A DNA stretch of 64,000 nucleotides from the NCBI RefSeq assembly GCF_025685545.1, contig NZ_JAGSYC010000017.1:1-64000 (forward strand), given 5' to 3'. The DNA is from Granulicella paludicola (GTDB lineage: Bacteria > Acidobacteriota > Terriglobia > Terriglobales > Acidobacteriaceae). The notes under the pieces are model-generated. The model was given only the letters and a program-made list of their open reading frames with translations, did not search any database and was not told the DNA's origin. How positions within the stretch are numbered: position 1 is the first letter of the stretch; each line of letters starts with the position of its first letter. The position numbers were made by a program, and so were the translations under genes. This document shows positions 46,411-54,760 of this stretch, piece after piece.

Positions 46411-47870
46411 GGCAGAAACTCTAGACTGAAAGCGGCCACCTGCCGCAGGGCTTTTGGGGAGCACTTCGCGTACGCGCTTACCGACTCAACGTCGCGATGT
46501 CCGAGGAAATCGGCGATCTCCCGTAGGGATGCTCCGATCCGTAGGAGTTGTGTGGCGCAAGAGTGGCGGAGTGCATGCGAGCCCGTTGTTTTTGAAGCAA
46601 TTGACAGCTCTGACATTCGCCGCCGCACCATCATCCCTACAGTATTCGTCAAGATGGGACGGTAGGGTGGATAGAGAGTTACGAAGAGGCGTCTTTCGCT
46701 ACACTTCGGGCGACCGAAGCGGAGGTACTGCAAGATCGCTCGCCCCACTTCAGACTGTAGTGGAAACCTCTGCACGGGGCCCCCTTTGCATCGGCGGAGT
46801 GTAAAAACCTCGCCCTTCCAGTCGAAATCGGTCAGCAGAAGCGTCGTAACCTCAGATCCCCGAAGGGCATAGACCGAGCATAGGTACAGTACAGCACGGG
46901 CCCTCAAATCCGGGTAACTCAATTTCGCTGGGTAGTTGAGCAGTTTTTTTACATCCTTCCAGGACGGCCCGCGAGGTTCGGGGTCATATCTGCGCGTTCG
47001 CGGGCTACGAACCTTCTCCGATAATCTAGTGGCAATGAGGCCCTCTCGTTCGCAATAGCGAAAAAATGAACGCAAACCTTGGCACTTCGAAGCGATAGTT
47101 CCGTTCACACATCCGGCCTGCCGATGTCGGTCTAGGAAGCGGCTAACGTCCTCAACATCAATCGATTCCAGAGAAGGATGCCGCGACTCGGTTGCGTTCA
47201 AGAAGTCTCGTACGATTTGCAGATAGTTCACAACAGTACCAGCCGCATATCGTTCTTTTATGAACATGCCGAACCGCAAGAAACCTTCGTCATAAGGCCC
47301 TAAGGCTGGGGGTGTAGTGCAGATCATGTTGCTAAATCGCAACCACCGAAACGCGGCCCGTTCGAACTTGACGGCGGATGCGTTCGTCACACCTGCATAT
47401 CGACAAGCTATAGCTGCTTGCCATTGTTTGGCCGCAAGCTTGATCTCGGATGCGTCTACCAGTCTCAACTCCTTGAGCTTTAAAAACTCTATAACGTGCA
47501 GGGTCTCGCGGGCGACGATTTGAACGTTGGAAACGGAGGTTCCTTGCTGCAGGAGGTGCCAGAGGAAGAGTTCACGTTCTTTGAGCAAAGGCGCATTCAG
47601 ATGAGCCTCAAGTCGGTGTGGGCGTCGCACGAGCATTTCAAGAGCTGATCGAGAACATTCAAAGCCATCGCCAGCAGAATGGGCGGCGTGCCGCGTAGGT
47701 TTCGCCATGCGAGCATGGTACGCCCCCGGACGGACTGCGCCTGCGTTCATGTGCGGATTCGTCAAAGCAGCTCCCGGTTGCGCAAAAGACGAGATTTTAG
47801 GCAACGTAGCGCACTTGCCGAAAATCCGCCTCTTACTGGAGCGGTGGCACTTGAAGCGCCAAAGGAACAC
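46407..47870 (-). CDS. Tyrosine recombinase (larger partner of pair 2)
   Basis: 487 residues. Core motifs: Arg in VYALRGSEVTTLLLTDFDW, Lys in RRCKGGPVQRFPLQ, His-x-x-Arg in SHALRHSCATQLL, His in FLGHRDVESVS and Tyr in AYAKCSP. It is a diverged relative of the 437-residue recombinase with the same layout; the true start may be an internal ATG (for example MAKPTRHAAHS), because the first ~54 residues look less conserved. It is the first gene of the second pair. Confidence 0.85.
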   Translation of the reverse strand: MFLWRFKCHRSSKRRIFGKCATLPKISSFAQPGAALTNPHMNAGAVRPGAYHARMAKPTRHAAHSAGDGFECSRSALEMLVRRPHRLEAHLNAPLLKERELFLWHLLQQGTSVSNVQIVARETLHVIEFLKLKELRLVDASEIKLAAKQWQAAIACRYAGVTNASAVKFERAAFRWLRFSNMICTTPPALGPYDEGFLRFGMFIKERYAAGTVVNYLQIVRDFLNATESRHPSLESIDVEDVSRFLDRHRQAGCVNGTIASKCQGLRSFFRYCEREGLIATRLSEKVRSPRTRRYDPEPRGPSWKDVKKLLNYPAKLSYPDLRARAVLYLCSVYALRGSEVTTLLLTDFDWKGEVFTLRRCKGGPVQRFPLQSEVGRAILQYLRFGRPKCSERRLFVTLYPPYRPILTNTVGMMVRRRMSELSIASKTTGSHALRHSCATQLLRIGASLREIADFLGHRDVESVSAYAKCSPKALRQVAAFSLEFLP

Positions 47871-48133
47871 GTAGCCGCTAACGCGCCAGCAGATCCCTAC
47901 GTTTTAAACGTGGATCGCAATAAAGAGCGATGGCCTCCCTAGTGGCGAGGCTACTCAGGCAGTGCGTATGTGCTGGTCACGCTGAACTTGCCGGCTGCGC
48001 GAGGGCTCCCAGTTCCAGGCTGTCCGCCTCCTACGCTCACGCTGTAGTCCCCTCGGGCACTCCAGTAAAAATGCGCTCTTTTCGCTGCATCGTGGCAAGA
48101 ATGACGTCATTTGGCAACTGGAAGTGACGCGTG

Positions 48134-48146
48134 TGGCCAAACTTAA
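48134..48146 (-). promoter_or_regulatory. Motif TTAAGTTTGGCCA (site 1)
   Basis: Reverse-strand copy (plus strand TGGCCAAACTTAA) of a motif found four times around the lasso locus. It lies 67 bp from site 2, in opposite orientation. Confidence 0.5.
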
Positions 48147-48212
48147 TCTTCAACGAATGAGCAAAACGGGAATCGCAACGATCCAGGCCTGCAGTCGCAA
48201 CGCTCAACAAAA

Positions 48213-48224
48213 TAAGTTTGGCCA
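48213..48224 (+). promoter_or_regulatory. Motif TAAGTTTGGCCA (site 2)
   Basis: The context AATAAGTTTGGCCAA contains the palindrome TTGGCCAA. It faces site 1 and lies 285 bp before the GTG start of the first regulator gene. Confidence 0.5.
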
Positions 48225-48508
48225 ACAGTCGCCAGAATCAACGTTATGTGCGTCTATGCGAGTAAACGTCACGGTCTGTCCGTGTGTCACGGCCACCAAC
48301 AGCGCAGCTGTGGCTGGTAGATCTTCAGGTTGGAAACACCGTGCTCCACAACGGGGGATGGACAGCCTGCCATCGCTGGAATCATCATGGATTAGTTAAT
48401 CATCAACTACTTCTTGCTCGTTTTGACACTTCGCGAGCTCAACGTTGTCTCTGTATGCGTCGCTCGCACCTCCGCTAGTCGAGTTCTATTGAGGAGATTG
48501 ACTTCGCC

Positions 48509-49252
48509 GTGTATCGCCATGTACCTCGAGAACAAATCATTGCTGCGATTAATCATCTCAACGATCTCCGTAGGCAGATGCCGCGCACGAATGAGCGAGA
48601 AGCGCTTGCACACGAACGGCGAGAGGCTGCCACAAAAACGCTACTCACAAACATCACACGAACCAAGGCTCATCCCACGCTTCGAGCTCTTCGCGAAATC
48701 GCGGACATCTTTTCACTGACGATAGAGGGGGCACACCGACTCTTCGGCTACGATTTGTCCAAGATTCGCGAGCTGGACCGCCGCCTAAATGGCGGTCGAA
48801 CTCACATCATCGAATCTTATGGGTTCGAACGCGATCTCTTGATAGAGCTCCCTTCGAGACTCGCTTCCGAAGATCTATATGCAGCGAATGGTATGTTGCG
48901 AAACCTTGTCGAAGACTGGCAGCGCGACATACCCTTTAGAGCTCTTGCTGATGGCACTTGGCAGCGGCCCGGAACTTTTTACGTGCATGTGGGTACCAAG
49001 GATAGCCTAGGCTCCAGCCTTCCTGCGGGCGCAACCGCTTTGGTCGAGCCAATATCTCCATCTGAACAAGCGAGACCGAACCCGAGCAAGATCTACCTTT
49101 TGCAGTTCGCCAATGGATATCGATGCAGCTATTGCGTGGTTTCACGCGGCAAGCTTCACCTCCTCAGTGGAGTCTGGCCGAATCGTGTCACGGAAGAAAT
49201 CGATTATCCACGGGCCGTTCGCATCGCCGGCCACGTCAGGGCTTTCTCGTGA
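48509..49252 (+). CDS. Putative HTH / S24-like regulator, lasso locus
   Basis: 247 residues from GTG 48509, with GAGGAG twelve bases upstream. Residues 50-80 look like an HTH (PTLRALREIADIFSLTIEGA, HRLFGYDL). The C-terminal ~100 residues follow the outline of S24 (LexA/CI) domains: a possible nucleophile Ser in KDSLGSSLPAGATALVEP, then IYLLQFANGYRCSYCVVS, GKLHLLSG and RIAGHVRAFS. The usual catalytic Lys is not evident, so self-cleavage is doubtful. Its stop overlaps the GTG of the next gene (GTGA). This assignment is inference from pattern, not an exact family match. Confidence 0.6.
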   Translation: MYRHVPREQIIAAINHLNDLRRQMPRTNEREALAHERREAATKTLLTNITRTKAHPTLRALREIADIFSLTIEGAHRLFGYDLSKIRELDRRLNGGRTHIIESYGFERDLLIELPSRLASEDLYAANGMLRNLVEDWQRDIPFRALADGTWQRPGTFYVHVGTKDSLGSSLPAGATALVEPISPSEQARPNPSKIYLLQFANGYRCSYCVVSRGKLHLLSGVWPNRVTEEIDYPRAVRIAGHVRAFS

Positions 49253-50067
49253 ACCTGCCCTCACCCGAATACCCAGATCTATTTCAACTACCCTATAGGG
49301 ACCGGGGAGCTGAACTGATTCTTCCCTGGGAACATAGAACACGGGACCGCTTGTTTGCCACTGGATACAGACGATTCGAGCGATCCACAGAGGAGCTGCG
49401 CACAGTTCGCGAGACACTCGAAGCTCAGCTAAACACGAAATTCAGTAAGCGAACCGAGCGGCGTTATAGATCTTCGACCTCATCGCAGCCGCACATCGAT
49501 GCGCTGATCTATCTGACGGTGACGCACATGGCTCGGTATTCAGATGCGCTGACAACGAGTGGAGTCAGACTGGTCGATTCAAACCGCCATAGTTTGCAGA
49601 CACTTCTTCAGGTCCAGCAACTATCACAGCTGCCGAAGTCGACAACTAGAGTTGCAACGCCGGAGCCCACAGACGTCTGGCAGCAAAGGCATAGAGAATT
49701 TCTGGAATGGCCTACTCTCTTATCTCTCAAACATCCTCAGTTGCAGTTGTTGCAGGATAGGGTTTTGCGGGTATCATCTGCAAATCCACTCCAAGGTCTC
49801 GCTCCTCCGATTGCTCCTGGCTCGTGGATGCTTCTAGAAGGACTCTCGGCTATACCCGACATAAAGGGCGATTGGAGCAAGCAGGGATGGTCTCGGCCGA
49901 TTTATGTGCTGCGTCGACAGTTCGAGGCGACCTGGGGCCATCTCGACCGGATCGATAATCAATACGTCATCGTGTCGGATCGCCTTGAACGGCCTGCAAG
50001 GGCCACTTTCGGTGCCGAGGAACTCTCTTCTCTGAGTCGGGTGACCGCCATCGCAGTTCCAACCTAA
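49249..50067 (+). CDS. Second S24-like protein coupled to the first
   Basis: 272 residues from GTG 49249, which overlaps the previous stop (GTGA). The N-terminal half is helical (STEELRTVRETLEAQLNTKF, HIDALIYLTVTHMARYSDAL). The C-terminal ~110 residues again outline an S24-like fold: NPLQGLAPPIAPGSWMLLEG, GWSRPIYVLRRQFEATWGHL, YVIVSD, and a final LSRVTAIAVPT. No catalytic Ser-Lys pair is clear. The two proteins could form a complex that controls the lasso operon starting at 50245. I know of no such pair in described lasso clusters; function is inferred from position. Confidence 0.55.
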   Translation: MNLPSPEYPDLFQLPYRDRGAELILPWEHRTRDRLFATGYRRFERSTEELRTVRETLEAQLNTKFSKRTERRYRSSTSSQPHIDALIYLTVTHMARYSDALTTSGVRLVDSNRHSLQTLLQVQQLSQLPKSTTRVATPEPTDVWQQRHREFLEWPTLLSLKHPQLQLLQDRVLRVSSANPLQGLAPPIAPGSWMLLEGLSAIPDIKGDWSKQGWSRPIYVLRRQFEATWGHLDRIDNQYVIVSDRLERPARATFGAEELSSLSRVTAIAVPT

Positions 50068-50087
50068 GACCTCAGCGCACAATTGAG

Positions 50088-50098
50088 TAAATTTGGCC
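50088..50098 (+). promoter_or_regulatory. Motif TAAATTTGGCC (site 3)
   Basis: A one-base variant of the locus motif, 21 bp after the stop of the second regulator. A direct repeat with site 4, 81 bp start to start. Confidence 0.45.
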
Positions 50099-50118
50099 GC
50101 TTTGCGAGATCGGCCCAT

Positions 50119-50137
50119 ACAAATCTTGGCGATTTGT
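50119..50137. promoter_or_regulatory. Inverted repeat ACAAATC-ttggc-GATTTGT
   Basis: Perfect 7-bp arms with a 5-bp spacer between motif sites 3 and 4, about 108 bp before the B1 start. A candidate operator or transcript hairpin. Confidence 0.45.
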
Positions 50138-50168
50138 GCCGTAAACAGAAGGAATTTAGGGTACGGAG

Positions 50169-50180
50169 TAAGTTTGGCCA
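50169..50180 (+). promoter_or_regulatory. Motif TAAGTTTGGCCA (site 4)
   Basis: The context includes the perfect 10-bp palindrome TTTGGCCAAA and is framed by GGTACG...CGTACC arms (50159-50188 area). It is 65 bp before the B1 start. Confidence 0.5.
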
Positions 50181-50244
50181 AATCGTACCTTTCTCCACCA
50201 TCGGTCGACTTCTGAGGCTAATCTCTTTCTCACAAGAGGCGTCT

Positions 50245-50529
50245 ATGACGCATTCGGAGAGGGACAAGCCCATGCCCAACATTCCAAGTCACCTGCGATC
50301 CATGGTTGACCAAGATGGCGCAGCCATCTTGGATGCCGCGCGCGGTTCCATTACGACTCTCAACCCAACGGGGGCATTTATCTGGAGTGGCCTGGAACAG
50401 GCGAAGCATCCCGACGTGATTGCAACGGAGCTAGCGGAGGCAACTGGCGAGTCGCTTGAAGTTGTCCAGCTCGAGGTCAACTCCTTCATCGAATCCTTAC
50501 GGCAGCAGCAACTGGTTTCCCAAGGATAA
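50245..50529 (+). CDS. Lasso peptide B1 protein (PqqD-like RRE)
   Basis: 94 residues from ATG 50245, with AAGAGG about seven bases upstream. The sequence MVDQDGAAILDAARGSITTL, NPTGAFIWSGLEQAKHPDVI, ATELAEAT, VNSFIESLRQQQLV is a PqqD-type RiPP recognition element: a three-stranded sheet followed by a three-helix bundle. In split lasso systems B1 binds the leader of the precursor and brings it to B2 and C. It stands first in the biosynthetic run, 12 bp before the kinase-like gene. Confidence 0.9.
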   Translation: MTHSERDKPMPNIPSHLRSMVDQDGAAILDAARGSITTLNPTGAFIWSGLEQAKHPDVIATELAEATGESLEVVQLEVNSFIESLRQQQLVSQG

Positions 50530-50541
50530 AGAGGAGACCAC

Positions 50542-51903
50542 ATGACCCTTCATCTTGAGTCGATGACTTTCCGAGTCTTGATCGTGGAGAGCGATTCGCT
50601 GCGAGTATCTGCTGTCCGCACTGCAGCGGGCTATCAAATTCCACGCGTGGAGATCGCTCTGGGTCAGAGGAAGGTTCGACAGGCACAAGCTGCGGTTTTC
50701 TCAACTTGGGGGGCGAATGTCGTAGTTCTCGAGTTTGTGGGCAGGGATGATCCCTCCAGCGACCTTGTTTTGGCCGAACTACTTAGCCATGAGCGCTCCT
50801 CTTGCTTGGAGAGCGTTCCCATGCAACAGATCGCTCAAAATGAACTGTCAGAACGGGAGAAAGATCGCGTGATGCACCTCGGCACCGACCGGGACAAAGC
50901 CACCTTCTCCCGGATGGGTTGGTATCGCGAGGCGGCTGAATGGATTCGCTCGGCTACGGGCGATAGCGTCAGCCTCGACGAGAGGGTTGAGCAGTACAAC
51001 GCGGCAGGACCTTTCGCTCTGATTAGATTCGGTACGAGTGATGGACGGCGCTATTGGCTCAAAGCGGTTGGTGAGCCAAACCTTCACGAGTTCCCTCTCA
51101 CCTATCTGCTCAGCAGGGTCGCGGGTGTGCATGCGCCTACCATCGTATCGACGAAGCCTGAATGAAATGCATGGCTCATGTCGGAAGATGGGCATCCAGT
51201 CGGGGAGAGTGAACACGCGCCTCTCCCACTAAGTTTTCTTCAGTCGGCTGTGCGATCGTTGGCCGCTCTGCAAATCAGCACGATGGCAAGGCAACGGGAG
51301 TTTTTTCAAGCAGGCGTCTCGGACCACACTTCGAATGTTCTCGCAGCGCACGGCCGCGAACTCTTCGATTTTCTCGAAATGGCAATGGCTCTGCAAACGT
51401 CCGTGCGCGTGCCACGTGTCGACGTCTCGCGTCTTCGAGAAATACTCGAGATCCTGGGGAGGGTGAGTGACTATGCGGCGCGTATGCCAATCCCAGATAG
51501 TGTCTTGCACGGTGATCTTAATCTCGGGAATATTTTGCAGTGTGCAAGCCACTGCCAGTTCATTGACTGGAGTGATGCGTTCTTCGGCAACCCACTCATC
51601 ACATTCGAACACTTGTTGCTTCTAAACAGGACCGCAAGTCCTGACGAACTCCGGCATCGCGAGCGGTCCCTTCGGGACTTATACGTGTCAACAATGTCCA
51701 CAGTCTGTGATCCCGAGAGGATCCGCAAGGCTTTCGCCCTGTCACCGCTCCTCGCTGCGGCTTCGACGCTTTATGGACGAGGTAAATGGCTGTCGACTCC
51801 AGAGCGCAACGATCCCAGACGTCAAGCCTTCGGGAGAACCCTTGCACGGCACATGGATCGAGCTGCGAACGATCCTAGACTTTTGGCCCAGATCGCAAGC
51901 TAA
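50542..51903 (+). pseudogene. Phosphotransferase (APH/kinase-family) gene interrupted by one in-frame TGA
   Basis: Both parts are in the same frame: 50542-51165 (207 codons, then TGA) and 51166-51903. Read through, the protein is about 453 residues. The N-terminal domain (MTFRVLIVESDSLRVSAVRT, LPrV-like IPRVEIALGQRKV) is followed by an aminoglycoside-phosphotransferase kinase fold: SVLHGDLNLGNILQ (catalytic HGD..N at 51508) and FIDWSDAFFGNPL (metal Asp). At the stop, the context PE-TGA-NAWLMSEDGHP suggests an original TGG (Trp). Possible readings: a recent mutation, a base-call error or readthrough. In this operon it could phosphorylate the lasso peptide or a substrate, as kinases do in some other lasso clusters. 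Confidence 0.75.
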
Positions 51904-51955
51904 GTATCAGCACGAGGTTTGAGCTGAGAGAGCACAAAGCAGAGAAGGAGAGTTT

Positions 51956-52327
51956 ATGTTGCAGATCATCGAAAGCTGGTTCCTGTTGCTCTACTTCGAT
52001 TACCTTATGCACTTTCATGATTTTCGAGCCATACAGTCCCGGCTCTCGGCGTCGCAATCTCGCACAGATGTTCAGAATCCATTGAGAGTGGAAACACTCT
52101 GCCACGCCATGGATTTGGCTTCTGTCTTCTACATCAAGCGCGTGCTTTGTCTCCAGCGCTCGGCAGCCACGGCAATTCTCCTTCGTCGCCATGGCTGGAT
52201 GGCCGAGATGGTCATCGGGGCGCAGGTTTTGCCTCTTCAATCGCACGCATGGGTTGAAGTCGAGGGACGTGTCGTAAACGACAAGCCCTATGTCACAGAT
52301 ATTTATCGTGTATTGGATCGCTGCTAG
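51956..52327 (+). CDS. Lasso peptide B2 protein (transglutaminase-like leader protease)
   Basis: 123 residues. The family Cys-His-Asp triad is clear: Cys65 in RVLCLQRSAATAILLRR, His97 in LQSHAWVEVEG and Asp109 in VVNDKPYV. The domain is the usual B2 size. B2 cuts the leader after the Thr-x position so that the core's N-terminal amine is free for cyclisation. Start: ATG 51956 with AGAAGGAGAG just upstream. It ends 11 bp before the cyclase gene. Confidence 0.93.
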   Translation: MLQIIESWFLLLYFDYLMHFHDFRAIQSRLSASQSRTDVQNPLRVETLCHAMDLASVFYIKRVLCLQRSAATAILLRRHGWMAEMVIGAQVLPLQSHAWVEVEGRVVNDKPYVTDIYRVLDRC

Positions 52328-52338
52328 CGAGGTTCATC

Positions 52339-54243
52339 ATGAGCATCATTTGCGGAGTATTGAAAACGAACAGAACGAGCGCTTCTGAGAAAGACCTACA
52401 CCATCTCACTCAAGCGACAAAACGATACGGACTGGGTGAGATTTCAATCAAAGTCCTGGGGCATGTCGCCATGGGCTTTCAGCCCTTCGAGACCCATGAG
52501 CGCTCGCATCTCGAAGTTGGGCCAACGTTGGGGCCAGCTGGAGATCTCGTATGTTTCGATGGAAGGCTGGACAATCATCATGAGCTTGCTCGCAAGCTTG
52601 ACCTAACCAACCCGACGGTGTCCGATTCCGAGATCGTACTCGCGGCTTTTGCCCGGTGGGGAGCGGAATGCTTCTCCCGTTTCACCGGAGATTGGGCCGT
52701 CGCTCTCTGGTCGGAATTGGACGATCGTCTCTACCTTGCGCGCGATCACGCCGGTTCGAGAACACTCTACCTGGAACGCGCATCAGACGGCTTTCGCTGG
52801 TCCACCTATCTGGACAGCTTTGAGGGACAAGGACTCGATCACCTTTCCAAAGACTATGCGGCAAGTTATCTATCCTGCCTACCCGTTCAGGAGCGGACGC
52901 CGTACGAGAGCATCTCAAGCGTCCGCCCCGGTCACTACATTGCGATATGCGACCGCTTCGCTGTGCAGAGTAGCCATTGGAGTCCACTCATTCAGACATC
53001 GATCCAGTACGGATCCGATGCTGAATACGATGAGCATTTTCTTGATCTATTCGGACGATCGGTCGCACGACGCACTGGACCGGGAGCAAAGGTATTGGCG
53101 CAACTCAGCGGCGGTATGGATTCCACCGCGATCGTCTGCATGTCTGACCATCTTCGACTATCTCAAGATCCCGGTGCCGAACTCTTGGACACAATTTCCT
53201 ACTACGACGACTCTGAATCGTCTCTCGATGAACGGTCATACTTCGAGATCACGGAAGCCCGGCGCGGCAAGGTTGGCATTCATCTGAACACAGCCATCTC
53301 TCAACGAGCGTTTGATCCTCCACAGGTAAAGGAGGGGATCTACCGTCTTCCCGGTGCCGACAGCTTTTCAATTTCTCAGGAGCGCCTGCTCAAGACGAAT
53401 GCCTGGGACAGAGGCTATAGGGTCGTCTTATCTGGCATCGGTGGCGACGAGGTGCTGGGCGGGATTCCCGATCCACTTCCAGAGTTGGCAGGATACCTCG
53501 TCACCGGGAACGTATCAGGGCTCCTGAGTCGTAGTTTGGCTTGGTGCCTGACCGATCGCACGCCTTTGATCTTCTGCCTTCGCGACACACTCGGATTCGC
53601 GTTCCGACTCTACGGCCGTGGGAGATTGAGAACCCGAAAGGGTCCACCATGGCTATCTCCCGAGCTGCGTCGGTTGAGCGAGCACGCGGAACGGGCTTAT
53701 GTGAAATTCCCCGAACGACTTGCGGCATTGCCTCACCAGTTAGACAACGCGCTGTCATGGTGGCAGGTCATGGAGACGCTTCCACACACAAGACCCCAGC
53801 TTTTGTTCAGGCCCGAATATCGATATCCAATGCTGGACAAGGATTTGGTGACCTACCTGTTCAGCATTCCTCGGGATCAGCTACTCAGACCGGGCCGACG
53901 CCGCACGCTCATGCGTCGAGCACTGCAAGGAATTGTGCCTCTAGAGATTTTGGAGCGGCGACGAAAGGCGTTCCAGCTTAGAGCTCCGCTGAATGCGATG
54001 CAGAGAGCACAGGAAAAACTTGACCGACTATGGGACGACTCTCACCTCGCCGAGGAAGGTTTTGTCGATATCGACAGATTACGGCACGAGCAGAAGCGCT
54101 GCTCCAATGGTGCTCCGGAGTGGAGTCAGGCACTGATGAAAACGATCGCATACGAGTTGTGGTTGAGAGCTAGCCACACGACTACTAGTGGTAGTGAAGT
54201 TTCCATGCATGGAAGCGCTGCATTCGAAAAACATTCGGCCTGA
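52339..54243 (+). CDS. Lasso cyclase C (asparagine-synthetase-like)
   Basis: 634 residues. The N-terminal ~200 residues are a class-II glutaminase-like domain (VCFDGRLDNHHELARKLDL, GDWAVALWSELDDRLYLARD), but it starts MSIICG, so the catalytic Cys at position 2 is missing, as is usual in lasso cyclases. The ATP-pyrophosphatase domain has AQLSGGMDSTAIVC (SGGxDS loop) and SGIGGDEVLGG. The enzyme activates the Asp/Glu side chain of the core and forms the isopeptide ring. It ends 82 bp before the precursor gene. Confidence 0.93.
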   Translation: MSIICGVLKTNRTSASEKDLHHLTQATKRYGLGEISIKVLGHVAMGFQPFETHERSHLEVGPTLGPAGDLVCFDGRLDNHHELARKLDLTNPTVSDSEIVLAAFARWGAECFSRFTGDWAVALWSELDDRLYLARDHAGSRTLYLERASDGFRWSTYLDSFEGQGLDHLSKDYAASYLSCLPVQERTPYESISSVRPGHYIAICDRFAVQSSHWSPLIQTSIQYGSDAEYDEHFLDLFGRSVARRTGPGAKVLAQLSGGMDSTAIVCMSDHLRLSQDPGAELLDTISYYDDSESSLDERSYFEITEARRGKVGIHLNTAISQRAFDPPQVKEGIYRLPGADSFSISQERLLKTNAWDRGYRVVLSGIGGDEVLGGIPDPLPELAGYLVTGNVSGLLSRSLAWCLTDRTPLIFCLRDTLGFAFRLYGRGRLRTRKGPPWLSPELRRLSEHAERAYVKFPERLAALPHQLDNALSWWQVMETLPHTRPQLLFRPEYRYPMLDKDLVTYLFSIPRDQLLRPGRRRTLMRRALQGIVPLEILERRRKAFQLRAPLNAMQRAQEKLDRLWDDSHLAEEGFVDIDRLRHEQKRCSNGAPEWSQALMKTIAYELWLRASHTTTSGSEVSMHGSAAFEKHSA

Positions 54244-54325
54244 ATCTAGCGGCCATCAAGCTCCGTGTGGAAAGGCTTCTAGCTTGCACCGCACGGAAAT
54301 CCGAAACACAGAGAGGAACCACAAT

Positions 54326-54463
54326 ATGCGATACACACGTCCCCAAATCACTGGCAGCTTTCCCGCTGTCTCAACCATCAAGCTAACCAAAGGTCTCCCT
54401 CCCGTCGAAACTCAAGACCCGACCGAGATCTCCAGCAACGCTGCATACCAGGCTGACGAATAG
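54326..54463 (+). CDS. Lasso precursor peptide (A)
   Basis: 45 residues, ATG 54326, with GAGAGG about nine bases upstream. The leader (residues 1-22) has Y3-x-x-P6-x-I8, the motif that the B1 RRE binds, and Thr21 at position -2. The predicted core starts at Gly23 (GLPPVETQD...) and has Asp31 as its ninth residue, giving a Gly1-Asp9 macrolactam. The tail is 14 residues (PTEISSNAAYQADE) with Tyr as a possible steric plug. Glu28 (position 6) and Glu34 (position 12) fit less well. It stands last in the operon, which is unusual because precursors are mostly first. Confidence 0.85.
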   Translation: MRYTRPQITGSFPAVSTIKLTKGLPPVETQDPTEISSNAAYQADE

Positions 54464-54491
54464 TCCAGGCTGCCGTAATGCGATTACAATC

Positions 54492-54527
54492 AAGTCCAGT
54501 CTCTGCTCTAGAGCAGAGGCTGGACTT
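54492..54527 (+). terminator. Strong hairpin after the precursor gene
   Basis: Arms AAGTCCAG...CTGGACTT and TCTGCTC...GAGCAGA join into a stem of about 17 bp with one G-T pair and a very short loop (TA, effectively CTAG). It starts 29 bp after the precursor stop. No clear U-run follows, so it may terminate, protect the transcript's 3' end, or separate it from the convergent peptidase gene at 54761. Confidence 0.6.
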
Positions 54528-54760
54528 AGTCTTAGGTCTCTTGGAGAACCTGCACACTTCGCTTCACGTCGGATAGTAGTTTGCCCCCACCACTTGCCAA
54601 TAAAACGAGTTTTTGTGAGCCCGCTGGAGGCTCTGTCCTTGTCAATGAGTGCCTTGGCGATTTAGCGCTCGTCGAGATCACCATTGAAGAGAAGAGCGTT
54701 AACGAGGAACGGACTGCCATCACGAGAGTCGCCCATTATGATGCGAGTGCGTACGCTATC

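Larger units (their letters stand above)
47871..48508. other. Long intergenic region before the lasso-locus regulators
   Basis: No supported gene. It contains two inverted copies of the TGGCCAAACTTA/TAAGTTTGGCCA motif (48134-48146 and 48213-48224), so it probably holds a regulated promoter for the 48509 gene. Confidence 0.55.
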
